64,000 nt of DNA from Microthyrium microscopicum. Taxonomy: Eukaryota; Ascomycota; Dothideomycetes; Microthyriales; Microthyriaceae. The notes under the pieces were generated by a model that was not told where the DNA came from, did no database searches, and was given only the letters and a program-made list of their open reading frames with translations. The DNA lies in NCBI GenBank assembly GCA_010405405.1, contig MU004232.1:2003481-2067480 (forward strand). Direction: 5' to 3'. This document shows positions 26,801-37,791 of the stretch, one piece after another; position 1 is the first letter of the stretch; the number at the start of each line of letters is the position of its first letter. A program made the position numbers and the translations under genes.

Positions 26801-27070
26801 CGCGCCGCGCCACGGGAAAAGGGGTTGATGGGGAAAGTTGCGGGCGCGGTTGGCGTTCATGTCGCGGTGTATGCTACGTGGGCGCTGGCGACGTGTTTGT
26901 GGGCTATGTGGCTGAGAAGACACCTGATGCTGTTTCGCGTTTTTTGTCCAAGGTTTTTGCTGGCGGGTGTGACGTTGGTGGGCGTGGATGTTGTTGTTGT
27001 GTTGGCGGCGTTGGGGGGGTTGAGGTGGTGGGGATTGAGTGTTGGTGGTGTTTTGGGGTTTCCGGATTAA
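23891..27070 (+). CDS. GPI13: GPI ethanolamine phosphate transferase 3 (PIG-O/Gpi13)
   Basis: Adds phosphoethanolamine to the third mannose of the GPI anchor precursor in the ER membrane, the group later joined to the protein. Single exon, 1,059 residues, normal for the family. An N-terminal membrane anchor (~88-119) is followed by a luminal alkaline-phosphatase-like catalytic domain (~150-470). Visible metal and catalytic motifs are VVIIIDALRYDF (~155), the nucleophile-type PTTTLQRIKGL, GDDTW (~263), LLGVDHAGHRYGP (~321) and MGDHGMDSKGDHGG (~364). The C-terminal ~540 residues are many membrane spans. The PIG-O subclass rather than Mcd4/PIG-N or Gpi7/PIG-G is inferred from the TTTLQRIKGLTTG and HAGHRYGP context. 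A UGUAUAUA sequence lies at 27,157-27,164 in the presumed 3' UTR. Confidence 0.93.
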   Translation: MSHDTSVAYNTIPIPRTPLPASSSAMPKDGSVKSTKSSNTEYASISKQWADAKAVKQLEATQSEDSVELSRRAAASLKQAEILFTVKQGLLMTWFAILVLLHVLGLYLFTSGFLLTRMVLDDTSNCTAPPVALESKLSLGNSQTGCWHPKSFDKAVVIIIDALRYDFTVPYQAPEYNLNEPPRHYHDALTVLYETAVQSPENAVLLPFIADPPTTTLQRIKGLTTGTLPTFIEAGSNFAGEAIEEDNLIAQLRTANRSVVHIGDDTWHALFPGYFNAELTKPYDSLNVWDLHTVDTGVITHLLPLMQPANASRWDFLIGHLLGVDHAGHRYGPDHAAMADKLRQMDRFLRDVIAQVDERTLLVVMGDHGMDSKGDHGGESDDEVQAALWMYSKKPFFGRRKGTDMRPPMTAKERAVGQIDLVPTLSLLLGLPIPFNNLGAPIFEAFAGRLGTNWENLSRVYRLAGAQIARYMGEYAAVRKLESTNRKQYDMATTLWGSRTDKRGSSDPWEIIHTAYWLYQKETLKLCKSLWAQFDVTSMVSGITVLALTLGVLLVYSRSIPGNLADLSPLLVRRAGIGLVLGVAAGFGVNAMLQSSSWLGMMALSTAIGGLLGSVWGLIPSAPSMSLPIPRSIFSWISVIFTLALSIGFASNSYTIWEDRILLFFLTTLSILFCAASLRQENVVDRAYGCYHSILFGVLTRLASFSRLCREEQMPYCESTYYSSSSSSTIAAWQLLIPVAIAFALPGIIKQYHQNTQSYHHSAVLWYGFAFRSALWLSAVFWLLNTADDHAWLSTYISESTMKTTKVMLAQTALGIAIAVGYSIYAWSAPFLSITTSTPTANSPPIAGLANVHGTRYLPLLTIYLAPILLLQKPLGAGTTALLAWQILALLELLSTLNLASPIGPTTLALLASFHYFTTGHTATLSSLQWDAAFIPLHTIRQPFSAILIALNTLGPHILCALAVPLIPLWRAAPREKGLMGKVAGAVGVHVAVYATWALATCLWAMWLRRHLMLFRVFCPRFLLAGVTLVGVDVVVVLAALGGLRWWGLSVGGVLGFPD

Positions 27071-27458
27071 GAAGATGGTAGATGATGGGAGAACGGGTTT
27101 GAGTGGGTGCGTTATTTGGATGGTTCGAATGCATTGGGGGGATTTTGTGTATTGTATGTATATACGTCGGTTGGTTCAAAGGTGGGTTTGGCTATTCGGG
27201 CAGAGTATGTCTCCATGCTATGAAAAGCGCATTCATTCAGCTCTAAAAACGGAGAGCCAAAATCTTGTCCTAGCTGGGAGCACAATATCTATGACCTTCA
27301 AGCATACTGTGATGAGATATGACCAGATTATTCCACCATCACAATCGTTAATTTGCCCTGTCCGTCATTGGACAACAAGTTGAATAAATTTACGAAATGA
27401 CCAGTACCCTTCTAATAGCCAACTTCCCAAAACACAACACCTGACTTTGCTTTGCTAG
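27071..27458. other. Convergent intergenic region
   Basis: Shared 3' region of GPI13 (+) and the F-box gene (-). It contains TGTATATA at 27,157-27,164 on +, a match to the site predicted for the window's PUF protein; it could equally be a fungal polyadenylation efficiency element. Confidence 0.4.
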
Positions 27459-28746
27459 CTATGTCTCAGCACCTCTCCTCCGACGCGGGCGCAGTCGACG
27501 ATATGCTGGAGGTTTCGGTGCGCCTGGAACAACGTCCATCATATACGCATTCTTCATAACAACCAACAATTCAATTCCAGACTCCTTAAACAGACTCTGA
27601 ACATCAAGAGCAGGCCACTTCGCAAGACCCTCCCCTGTGAAGATTGAGCCACATCTAGGGACCTTCGTTGGCTCTATGATGCATATGCTATTGAGGCATG
27701 GCAAGAGATCGCTCTTATGCTCACGGAGTTCTGTAAGCCAATTGTATGTTGATTTCGACATAGTGCCATACTGGAAGGTTTCGAATTGCTCGAATGAGTT
27801 GTATAGGAAGCCAGAACCCCATTGGAAATATACCTGTCATGTAGATTTAGTGTCTGCGACTTAGGGTAAATCGAAGGGAAAGAAATACCTCAATATGTTC
27901 TACGCTGGGAGGAAGAAGTTTGTAGAGGCCATCTCGGTCTGGGCTTGGTCCTGGGCTGTTGAAGAATAGGAAGTGTGGTACATCTACACGCTTTAGGAGT
28001 TTGAAGGAGGTGAGGTTCAATCGTGTCCCGTCGGTTCTTGGCCAGTACTGTAATGGCCCGCTTAGCTTCAATTCTTTCAGGGTCAGTGTAGTGGACTCGA
28101 GAGAGGTTGCGATTTGTCGTGGCGATAGCACGTCTGTCATTGCTGGCCTGGTTCGTGGTCCTGGTGTTCCGGGAACAGTACATGTGAGAGAGGCTAGTGA
28201 CTTTAGGGGTTTGAGGAGGTTGTGGAAAGCGTCCAGCGATATGTGAGACTCAAGCTCCAGACTTTCCACAGAACATGCGTCAAAGCTGTCTTCAAATAGT
28301 GGTTTTGAGATAGGCGGCGCAGACGTAACTCGCCAATGGAACTGGATCTTTCGAATGTGTTCCCGGTGCTTCAATATCGAAACCAGGTAAGGGTATGCTG
28401 AATCTGATCCTTCCTCTGAGCCGGAGTTGCAAGCTTCAATAACCACGCGTATGCTTTCGATGCTATCCAACATCAGGAACATAGCATGCAGCCTTCGCGA
28501 AGTCGCTGTATCAACATCTCTAAGGGATATGTCCAAGTGCCGGACTAGACCTCTAATCTTAGTGCTTCCGGCCAGTGTCTGGGCTAAGAGATCGAACGGT
28601 GCGAAGTGTATCCTGATTCTGCGATAAAGTTGTTCTTGTGCGGCCTGGGCAAAACATTGAGAATGTAATGCTAGCCTAGCAAGATCCTGCGGTAGAATAT
28701 GAGCAAAGATGATGGATAAAACGTCATAATTGAGTGTGACTGGCAT
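27459..28746 (-). CDS. F-box protein
   Basis: Probable substrate receptor of an SCF ubiquitin ligase. Two exons, 28,746-27,889 and 27,833-27,459, give 410 residues; the 55-base intron (27,834-27,888) restores the frame from VEHIE to VYFQWGSG. The F-box-like segment is at the very N-terminus (LNYDVLSIIFAHILPQDLAR and following), then a long leucine-rich region without obvious repeats, typical of the large and fast-evolving fungal F-box families. The C-terminus is basic (RRLRPRRRR). An alternative ATG at 28,800 would add 18 hydrophobic residues; I prefer 28,746 because F-box proteins of this type normally begin with the domain. No substrate can be inferred. Confidence 0.75.
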
Positions 28747-29415
28747 CGAAGGACCTGAAATAAGCACTGAAATCTGGCATATAAATGCAACGATACACAT
28801 GAATATAAGCAATTGCCTTGCCTTTGGAATACGCGGAGCATTTGCCAAGTTGCGGCACAGCAACACTTTTCTAGGTGGCACTGTATCCGTGAGCTTCGCT
28901 CGTTTTGAGATACATATCGTATTCGCTAAGGTAAATATTGTTTCGGCACAAAGACCACCAGATGATGGATAAATAAGAATTCTCGCCAATGCAAATTACA
29001 AATATTCTCAATGAATCCACCAGGTAGCGTTAGATAGTGTTAAGTTATCAAGTATCAGAGCTGCGCTCCCCTAGCTGATAAGCACCAAGACGAGATGCTG
29101 GCTCCTGATTATATTGAACAATTAGAAGGCCGATCGATGTTTCAAACGATACTGTGGGGTAGCGCGTAGATCTATAGATGTAATTCGTATGCCTGTCAAC
29201 TTCATGTAGTTTCCCTCGGCTAGGCTGAAAACCTCATTGTCTGATTGGATCCGGCTATATTGACTTTGACCTCACTTGTTACGACGACTGTATATAAGTT
29301 CAGCGAATTCCCCACTCTGTAGAAGAATTAGTCTGAGATTGTCCTGAGTCTAGTAATACCAAGCTTTCTTCTAGGTCAAAAAATCGAGAATTGCTTGTTG
29401 AAAAACATATATACC
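28747..29415. other. Divergent promoter region
   Basis: Between the F-box gene (-) and the CmcJ-like gene (+). The frame upstream of the F-box start stays open to about 28,989 but lacks an ATG beyond 28,800. A TATA box for the + gene lies at 29,291-29,298. Confidence 0.5.
29291..29298 (+). promoter_or_regulatory. TATA box of CmcJ-like gene
   Basis: TATATAAG lies 118 bases before the ATG at 29,416, a usual distance for a regulated fungal gene with a short leader. Confidence 0.5.
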
Positions 29416-30450
29416 ATGGCGACCGAAACGAACGGGCAGAGTGCTCATAGACGCGATCTTGAAACATCAATCTGGTATGCTGATGAAGATTTGTATGCCA
29501 AACAATTAGAGCCCAAGGGAGGGAAGGAAGACTTATGGCAGGGTGGTGATATGTAAGACCCATATCATTTCACAACAGAGCAGTCACTGATCCATAACTC
29601 CCCAGCTTCTATCCCAGCCCACCCAAAATGAAGGTCGACATGACCGTCGAAGATGTAACCGGCCGCGAGCGAGACTTCTCTCTCTGGAAGAACGGTTTCA
29701 TGTACGCCAAACAGCACACTAACACTATCACCAAGACCGGAGATCTCGCCGACAACGACAAGATCGTCAAGGAATACTACCCCGAGATGGAAGCCTGGCT
29801 GAAACAAGTGTACTTACTTGCATCCACTAGCCCTCTCATGTCAGATACTAACACCGTTCCTTAGTACTGGCGCGCCTAGAGTGCACGTTTTCCACCACGG
29901 CGTCCGCATCTCCGACTCCTCACACCACGTCAACGGTCTCAAAAAATCCGAACTCGGCAAGAAATTCCTGCCCCAAGCCGCTGTTCTCGCCGCCCATCTT
30001 GATCAATCTTCCTGGCAAGCGACGCAAGTGCTGCACAACCACTATCCCGACGAGACAGAGACGTTACTCCATGGCCGCTTCATGTTAGTCAATGCGTGGC
30101 GGCCGATCAAGACAGTATATCGCCACCCATTTGGTGTAGCAGATGCGTCGACAGTGCCAGCGAGTGATTTGGTGGTAAGGCAGAACCGGTGGTTCAAAGA
30201 GATTCGAGAGAGTATGGGGATTCGTCCAAACAAGGGGCATAAGTGGTACTACAAGTACAAGCAGGAGAGGGAGGATGTGTTGATATTCAAGCAGAGTGAT
30301 AACCATGGAAGGGCGAGGGCGTGTCCACATACGGCGTTTGAGGATGAGGAGTTTAAGGATGCGGAGCCGAGGGAGAGTATTGAGTTGAGGGCGATATTGT
30401 TGTGGCCGGAACATGAGAGTGTTGAGATTGAAGTTGAAGGCAAGCTATGA
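29416..30450 (+). CDS. CmcJ/AsaB/NvfI-family oxidoreductase-like protein
   Basis: Three exons, 29,416-29,552, 29,606-29,809 and 29,865-30,450, give 308 residues. Introns are 53 and 55 bases; the second ends with CTAAC then TTAG. The frame runs GGDIFYPSPPKM and QVTGAPRVHVFHHG across the joins. Family features are the N-terminal FYPSPP..., VHVFHHGVR, LVNAWRPIK..., and the C-terminal ARACPHTAF then PRESIELRAILLW. Members include fungal enzymes of non-haem iron, 2-oxoglutarate type and proteins loosely annotated as GA4 desaturases or methyltransferases. The actual reaction here is unknown, and no clear biosynthetic cluster surrounds it. An upstream TATA box suggests inducible expression. Confidence 0.85.
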
Positions 30451-30880
30451 GGCACAAACAAGAAAGAAGTAAGAGATTCTGTTATCAACGGGTATGTTTC
30501 GTATTGTCAGAGACAGTTATAAACAAAGTTTTGAACAAAAGGCTATCAACCCGTATTCGACGTGAGGTGTAGGAAAACAATACAACCTCCCCTTTCAGCA
30601 TTAATAATTTCATATACAAACAACACATGCCACTGCACCCGATGAGAATAATGTACAAACCCTGCTGTCGTAGGGCGAGAACCCAAACTATATACCCGTC
30701 TGGCTCGTCATCAAACATTGATAGGTGCCGTAATCGTCAGGTCATGAAAGAAGCAAATAATTCGCTAAAACGCACAGGGCCATACGAGGCTGAAAGAATG
30801 AAGGCAAATGCTATGCAGAAAAGAAACGCAATGCAATGCAGGTGTGGAAGCAATGGGGGCCAAGAGGTCAATCGAGCTGC
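30451..30880. other. Convergent intergenic region
   Basis: Shared 3' region of the CmcJ-like gene (+) and the disordered-protein gene (-). No gene or notable structure seen. Confidence 0.45.
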
Positions 30881-33235
30881 TTAGAAGACATCCTCCGGCC
30901 ACTCCCAGGCTTCGCGGTTAGGTGCTAGACGTGGCGTGTTTGTGCCGTTGACTGCGCGCGAGGGAAGGTGTGGGACATCGACTCTATCGGGTCGCACGAC
31001 CAATGGACTGCTGTCCTGGCGGAGGTTTGGGCGCGAGAAGTTGATGCTAGGAGGAGGACTTGTTGAGCGCGCACGACGGTGAGAGCGAGTTGGTGTGTTC
31101 TCCTTGCCACGAGAGGCTGTTGGCAAATCGTTTTTGACTGGTGACATGGAGCGTGTATGACGATGAAGTCGATTTCGGTCCTTGGTGGGTGTAGGAATGC
31201 TCGATTGGAAAGGAGATTTACTCTTCGCCATTTCGAACGAGCGAGCAAGTAGATTCTCCTCAAGAACGGTGTCGAGACTGCTACGACTATTCGACACCAT
31301 TTCATTTGGAATCACCTCAAGGGGTCCAAGAACTGGAGATGAAGCGCTTGCACGAAGCTTTCCCGGACTCAAGTGTGGGTTGGCCTTGGGCCGTACGCGA
31401 CGTGGGCTACTCTTCTTGCTTGGGCTTTTCTTAACACTATTTTCTCCCATTTCAGGCTTGCTTGAGGAGCGAACCAGCTTCTTGTGTTTCTTAAGCACTT
31501 TGCGGATTGCACCCTCTGGGCTATTATCTGTAGAAGAGAACTCAAAGGCTGAAATGACAGGCCCTTTGACTTCTGTAACCGGCGAAGGAGGTGGAGCGGC
31601 TCGGGAACCCGGGGTTGCAGGCTCCGGAGCTAAAATTGTACGAGCTGAAGGCATTTCTGGCTGTAGCGCTGCGAGATCTCTGAACGGCGATTTCGACAAA
31701 TCCGGCATTGGTTGGGAAGCAGCAGACGCAGCAATACTCTCGTTCAACTCCGCCTCCGTCATAAGGAGGCTTTCCGATGGTAGAGTAGGCATTGGTTCAA
31801 AACCTCTAGGACGAAGATGACCTCGAGTCTTTGGTCGTTGTTCCGGCTCATAGGCTGTGGCTGGACGCTCAGCTGCCGCGATTTCATTGAGCTTGGAACG
31901 TGTTCGTTGAAGTTTCGCCTCAAGATCACCAACTTTCTTGCTTAGCTTAGCTTGACGAGCAAGATCCTTCTTTGACTTGGAAGATCGAAGCAAATTGTCC
32001 TGACCAGCTGATGTGAATGGTCGATCCTCTCGAGTCGCGGACCCTGGTGTTGCTGGTAAAGGCTTTGTTTCAGGAATGAGCAAATGCTTTGACGGACTAC
32101 GAATTAGGTTCGACTCAGATGCTATTCGCTTCAAATCAATCAGTGATGGAGTTCGAAGATGAAACTTCTTCTTTGAATTGATGTTGCCTGGAACAGCAGA
32201 CACGCGACGCCCTAGAGTTGGTGCTGGAGCAGGTTCGTAGTCCATCGGGTCCTCCATAGACGGTCGTAAATCTTCAGTCATATCAATTCCAGAATCTCGC
32301 TGATTGGGAACTTCGGGTTCAGGGTGATTGTAGCCTTTGGAAAAGACTTTGGAACCCATGGAAGGGTGTCGAGAGCCAAGGGAACCTAATTTGCCATTCT
32401 TTTTCAAAGTAGCATAAGCTTGTTCCGCCTTGATTTGTCGCTGAACCAATTCATCATCGTCATACTCGGGCAAGGTAACTTTGCTGTCGTTTTTGCCGGT
32501 GGCGATTTTTTGCCAGAGGTTGACAGGATTGACCATTTGGAAGAAACCGGACTTGCGACTCCGAGTTGTTGAAGCGGATTGTTCAGAGAACGCCATCGTT
32601 GCGTCGCTTGAAATAGAAGTATTCGCATGATGGGTCAGGCCGGTGAACTGGGTGGCTCGACTCGCGGTTCGAGATGTGTGCATTAAAGGTGGGCGTTGAG
32701 TCTGGTCTTCATGATATCGTTCCATCAGATTATCCACCTTATCCACTGATGGATTTGGACGATGAGCGCCAGGTAGGAATCGCATGAACATGCTTGGAGG
32801 TTTTTCGCTTGGTCTATCCCGCATGGTTTCTTCACGAAATCTAGAAGCTCGACCCTCGGAGGTTTCATTGGGCCCTTTGGCAGATGGAGTACGTTGGCCA
32901 TTTTCAGACACAGATTCATATCGTTTGTGTCTCTTGGTGTCTAGGAAGGAGTTAAGATCCCCGGTTGGTGGACGTAGCGGACTAGTTGGCTCTCGCTTAC
33001 GAGAAAAGTTGACATCGCGGGCATTGTTAATAGCTCGAGGAGTACGATCCAGATCCTCATCCAGTACCATAGGCAAAGGTTTGTTGAGCCGGTTCATTGG
33101 CGAGTGGGCGGCCTCACGAGGCAAAGGCTTCTAGAATCATATAATCAGCATCAAGGGTGTATGTAAAGAGACGAAACAATTGAGCGATGGGCGTGGGTGG
33201 TACTGTCTACATACCTCGTTTTCCTTACGATCCAT
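30881..33235 (-). CDS. Disordered Ser/Pro-rich protein, unknown function
   Basis: Two exons. A 21-base first exon (33,235-33,215, MDRKENE) is joined over an 84-base intron (33,131-33,214) to 33,130-30,881, giving 756 residues. The small exon was chosen because it supplies a clean GTATGT donor, a TTCTAG acceptor and an ATG in frame. The protein is largely disordered and basic, with many SP/TP sites and SPSK/SPVK motifs. One likely coiled coil lies in the middle (KKVGDLEAKLQRTRSKLNEI), and a short conserved-looking block reads FFQMVNPVNLWQKIATG. It ends in an acidic-aromatic tail, EAWEWPEDVF. The composition suggests a nuclear phosphoprotein or cytoskeleton-linked protein, but I do not recognise the family and give no function. 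Confidence 0.8.
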
Positions 33236-35963
33236 ATCCTAGATTAAGGTTTTCGGACCATAGACAAGCTTCAGTCAAGTATAGAAGAACAGGGAACCAA
33301 GTTTCAGTAGGCGGGACCAGGGCGAGAGAAATTAGATGAGGACAAGGATTGATGGTCAGTCAGGAATAGAGTTTGAGGTTGTAAGTGAGGCCAGAGGGAC
33401 AGTTAGAAGGAGAAAAGGTATAAACAAGAGAAACAGCAAAGAGCTGACGGCCCGCAAAGGTGGAGGGTCAGAGAAGTTGGGAATAGAATTAGAAGGCCAG
33501 CATGGTGGGTGGAGTAGTAAATGTTGAAGAAGAGGAGGTTTGTTGTCGTTGCGGTTAATGTTCGATTGAGCTAAACAAAACAATCGGCTGGTCCAAGCTC
33601 CTTGCGCTAATCCTAGTCACCACGCTGAAGAACGCGCTATCACGTGTGCATACTAGCATACTAGCGTGGCGTTTCCATCGTGGGGCTAGAGTGGGGCACC
33701 TCATTGGCTCCATATTAATGCGCTTTCTCATCTTCATTTCTGATATTTTCACCATATGCAGTGCGTGGCCGGATTACAGCTCTTGAACTTAGTATTACTT
33801 CTCCTACCTTTGTCTAGCCAAGCTATTGATTTTTAGTATACTGCCTGGGTTCTTAGTCAAGCTCAAGTATGGCTGATTGTAATGGCGATCATCTTAACTT
33901 AAATCATAAACATTCAAAGCATTTTCTATGCTAAATGCTCACGATATATTCTTCATTAGAGATGTATAGCTTGCCTAAAACTGATCGTTTGATCACATAT
34001 CGCTACTCCAAAATCAACAATCTGTGCATCAGTGCAAGGCAACCATCTCGGCGAAGACCAACATCAACACTAATGCAGTCACCTATAACTTATCGTTGCA
34101 AGTCTCTCCTGAATGACAACATCCTGCCGTACCCAATTCTTCCACGTTCAACCAGCACAATATAACAGCCTCTTAGTTCCTACACCACCAATTGACGTAC
34201 ACAACACCCGTGGAACAACCAAGTATATACAGGGCAACCTGCCACCCGCCCAAATAGTCAGATACTAGATCTATATGTCGCCAAATATACGCTCTGCCAC
34301 CAGGCTCTCAATAGCGCTAACTAAATAGCAAAGACCTAATATCACAACAATCCCAGAAAACCGACTACCAATTGGCGCCGGCCCGAGTAAACGGTCATAT
34401 GCTTTGAGTAGACTAGCAATCCATGTCATGCCAATATATCGTGAAAACAGCATCTGCATTAAAAACAACAGAACATCAACATTATACAATAGTGTCCAAG
34501 AAACGAGCCAGCTAACTACAACGTAATAGTACCACAGCTTATATACAAAGCCCCAACCTCAACAATGCAGGAACAACAACCCCCTCGCCCTCTACCCATC
34601 TCATCCCATCGCACAGCACAACCTTAAGCACCCTTGCACAACAACCACACCACTTGCCATACTAACCCCTACTTCCCAATCCCTACCACCCATCCCAACA
34701 TTTCACACCGCTCTGCCTCGCTCCGCCATGCTCCATGGGGTGACAAACAGACACCCATGATCCATGTACCCGCCCCATTGAGCACAGCACATCGGCGCGG
34801 CGTGCCTAGTCCTGGCGTATTTTAGGCGTGTGGGAAACACATGGTGGCAGGGAGGTTGCTTGTTGGAGTGTTCGGATGTCGGAAGATGAGATGGTGCGGG
34901 CGATGGTGTGGTTTGTGGCAAGGGTGGTGCTGGTTGATGGGTGAGTGTTCTTGGGTGTTGATTTGGTGCGTTGGTTTTGATGGTCAGATGGGAGTGGGAT
35001 GAGTATGGTGCAAGGCGTGGGTGATATCAAATGCTGGTGGGAGATCGTAGAGGATTTGGCGGGAGGGAGTGGATGGGTGGGTTTATTTCCTGTTTCTGTC
35101 TGGAGGATGCTTATGATCGGTTGGGGTACCTTTTATGTAGATGCATGGGAGGATGCGTTGGTTTGACAGCAGGTGTTAATTATGATTGAAAGAAGATGAT
35201 ATCGAAGTCTGAAATAGTGCTCATATGGTGATAAGTTGGTTAATTTGGTTAATTTGGATTTGAAGAGAAAGTAAGTTTTCAACCAGGAGATAATGATAAG
35301 CAAGTTCTATCTTATCAAAACGTCTTGCATAAAGAATGGCCATGTTAACACAGACCGATTTCCAGAATCCAAAAAGACTAAAAACGAAAAGGTTCATAAT
35401 TATCCGCCCAATGCCCTTCCCATTGCCTTGAATTCTTTCCCAAGACATATGAAGAGTGTAGGATCAACACTAGAAAAAAAGAAATGCCTGTTGCTTTCGC
35501 CTATCCGTTACCACGAATCCCTAGGTGGAGAAGATTTATGTGCATGAATAACACCGAAATTCAAGTTGCTGGAACCAAGAAATCAACCCAAATTGCAAAG
35601 GTATTTCTTGGATCTGAAGAAAGAAAAACCGAAATAGGTCCCAAGAAAAGGTTAATCCGGTTTTGGTGCTCATGGTGGTAGAGCCCCAGATCAAGCTTCA
35701 GCCGCACTGTCGCAGTGTGCTGGGTCGGCGCTTGCACTCAACGGAGTATGGCGCGCACGCGAGTGGAGAAATTAGGGTCGCAAGATAGCCAAAACTGTCC
35801 CGTTGGTCGGGTCCGACCCAGTGAAAATATATAACCCGCAATCCGGTGGTTCCTTCCACCAGCGGCAAACCACACCAAAACTCCTGGGCATCACAGCCCA
35901 ATCCTGAAGCATTTTGCATATAATGAAGTATTTCCCAACCAGTCGGTGAATAGAGATTATGGT
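33236..35963. other. Intergenic region between two minus-strand genes
   Basis: 2.7 kb holding the promoter of the 30,881-33,235 gene on its left and the VeA 3' UTR on its right. Apart from a hydrophobic frame at 34,271-34,558 (listed separately) I see no gene. Three TGTATATA-like sites on the minus strand near 34.2-34.6 kb are too far from VeA to interpret. Confidence 0.45.
34271..34558 (-). other. Orphan hydrophobic open frame
   Basis: An open frame of about 95 codons on the minus strand, running from just after a stop at 34,559-34,561 to a TAG at 34,271. It encodes a Trp/Tyr-rich hydrophobic stretch (KLWYYYVVVSWLVSWTLLYN) and a second hydrophobic segment (FSGIVVILGLCYLVSAI) before ending VAERIFGDI. 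It looks like two or three membrane spans, as in the last exon of a membrane protein. No ATG lies near its start and I could not find an upstream exon, so it may be a relic or chance. Confidence 0.2.
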
Positions 35964-37791
35964 TTAAGCTTGTCCGAGGTGAGGAAGTGGTCGTCGTCGG
36001 GCAGTCCCATCTGCTCTACGATAGGTCATTGAATCGAGTGTGATGTCGTCCTCGCTAGGAGAGGAGACTTGTGGTTCAATTTGGTAACTATGAGAGTAGG
36101 CCGCATCTAAGCCAGAAGCAATGGGTCGTGCACCATGTCGCAACGGTTGCTCAAGTGGCTGGGTATCAAAGGTTGAAGCAAAGTCGCGCTTGTTCGCATT
36201 TACAGGCCCAGGCTGGCTATGGTATCCATTGGGTTGATGATGCGACGGAGCCCGCACGTCCTGAGGAGGAATCGCTGGTGGGGCATAGGATGGTGCTGGA
36301 GGCGCTTGTAGACCCATGCTATGGGGCCCTGGATGGATCGGAGACAACTGGGGCGGTTGCGTATGGCCAGTTGGTGCGCCATAAGCTTGCGAACCGTAAT
36401 ATTGCGGCTGTTGCATTGGTGGTTGCTGAACTTGAGGTTGTGGCGTCGAATTTGCACGAGAAGGACCCGAGCTGTGCATCGATGAAGGATACTCTAGACT
36501 GTTTTGTCTAGAATGATGATGCTCCTGTTGGTATGGTGCAGCATATCCATATTGTGGAGCCATTGCCTGGGGTGGAGGTTGATATTGGGGTTGTGAGTAG
36601 GCTGTCGCTTGTGGTGGTGGCATGTATGGTTGCTGCATCTGCTGATGCTGAGGCCACTGCTGAGCCATTGGATACTGGCCTTGTGGGACCTGTGGAGAAT
36701 GAGCATACCCATTATGTTGATATTGTGGATGGGCTTGTTCAGTAGATGGTCTACGAGCATGGCCATGCACACTGCTAACAATGCTCGACGACCGAGGGCG
36801 CTCCATGTTATCTGCTGGAGGAGGATGAGGAGTGCCGGCATTTGGTTGGGCACTATATGCATCTGGAGTGGCGCTCACACGCCGGCGATCAAAGTATGGA
36901 TCCTCTTCAACGTCGTCGTATTGGCCTCCTTTAACAGTTTGTGGGTCACGACGTCTCATTCTCACATCGCGGCGAATACGGACGCGGCAGCCTTGTTCAG
37001 CAAACATTTGGCTTAGCGTTGTGCTTGTTGTCAATCCAGGGAACTTCTTGGCCGAGAAGACAGTGAAGGGAGCAGTCTTGACTTCCAAACGATGAGAAAC
37101 ATGTGCGGACTTCATGACCTCTGCGTTGTCTGGAGTTTCAGAATCCATGTCCTTATTATCCTTAAGTTCTTCATATAGAGAGAAGTTCAACCGGTATTTG
37201 CCTTCATGTCGAACTGAGAGGTCTGGGAAGATGAAGTAGCCTGCGGGAGTGGGACGTTCCAGAAGAGCCATGCCAGCAACTGGGCTGCCGGTGAGTACTG
37301 GCACTGTGCTGGTGGAGCCAGGTCCTCGCCCAGTAGCGATATGGCGAGCATTTTCCAGAGTAGCGAAGACGAAGAAGTTGGCCAAATATTCATAAGTGAT
37401 ATCTTTCTCACATTCCGGACCACCCTCAAATACTTTGAGCTCGATAATCGGGGGAGGATCTACAGGCCGTCTGTCGGCACAAGCTACATAGTGTTAGATC
37501 AGTTTATCGGTCGACAAGAAAACTGGACTTACACTTGGCGCCAGATCCACATGCTCTTGCACGATCAGGTTGTTGAATCACACGTGCATGATAGGTGATT
37601 CTCCGGCCTTGCCTAGTGATACGGGAAGAAGTAGCATAAGTTTCGTTGGCCACTTCAACAGTGCCAGCTTCTTTTCGAGCCCGAGAAGCATGGCCATTGA
37701 CCTCCGGGTTTGGCATGGCCATCGTTGCTGCTGACATGTTTCCGGTCAAAAGACTATTAATGCCGATCTTCTCTGACCTAGCAGCATTCAT
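35964..37791 (-). CDS. veA: Velvet regulator VeA
   Basis: Global regulator that shuttles to the nucleus and, with VelB and LaeA, couples development, light response and secondary metabolism. Two exons, 37,791-37,533 and 37,483-35,964, split by a 49-base intron (37,484-37,532), give 592 residues; starting at the second ATG (37,737) gives 574. The join yields GAKSCADRRPVDPPPIIELK, a VeA signature. The velvet domain spans ~57-265, opening with ITRQGRRITYHARVIQQPDR, a basic segment overlapping the expected N-terminal nuclear localisation signal, and ending after GCRVRIRRDVRMRRRD. The long C-terminus is Pro/Gln/His-rich and disordered, as usual. The frame stays open upstream of 37,791 but has no ATG. 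A minus-strand GTAAGT at 38,146 and CTAACAG ending at 37,793 could bound a 354-base 5' UTR intron (inference). Confidence 0.95.

Noticed and set aside
28747-28989. N-terminal extension of the F-box protein
   Set aside because: No ATG exists beyond 28,800, and the hydrophobic residues it would add do not fit F-box proteins.
29416-30880. Secondary-metabolite cluster around the CmcJ-like gene
   Set aside because: No synthase, P450, transporter or cluster regulator is adjacent; veA is a global regulator and not evidence for a cluster.
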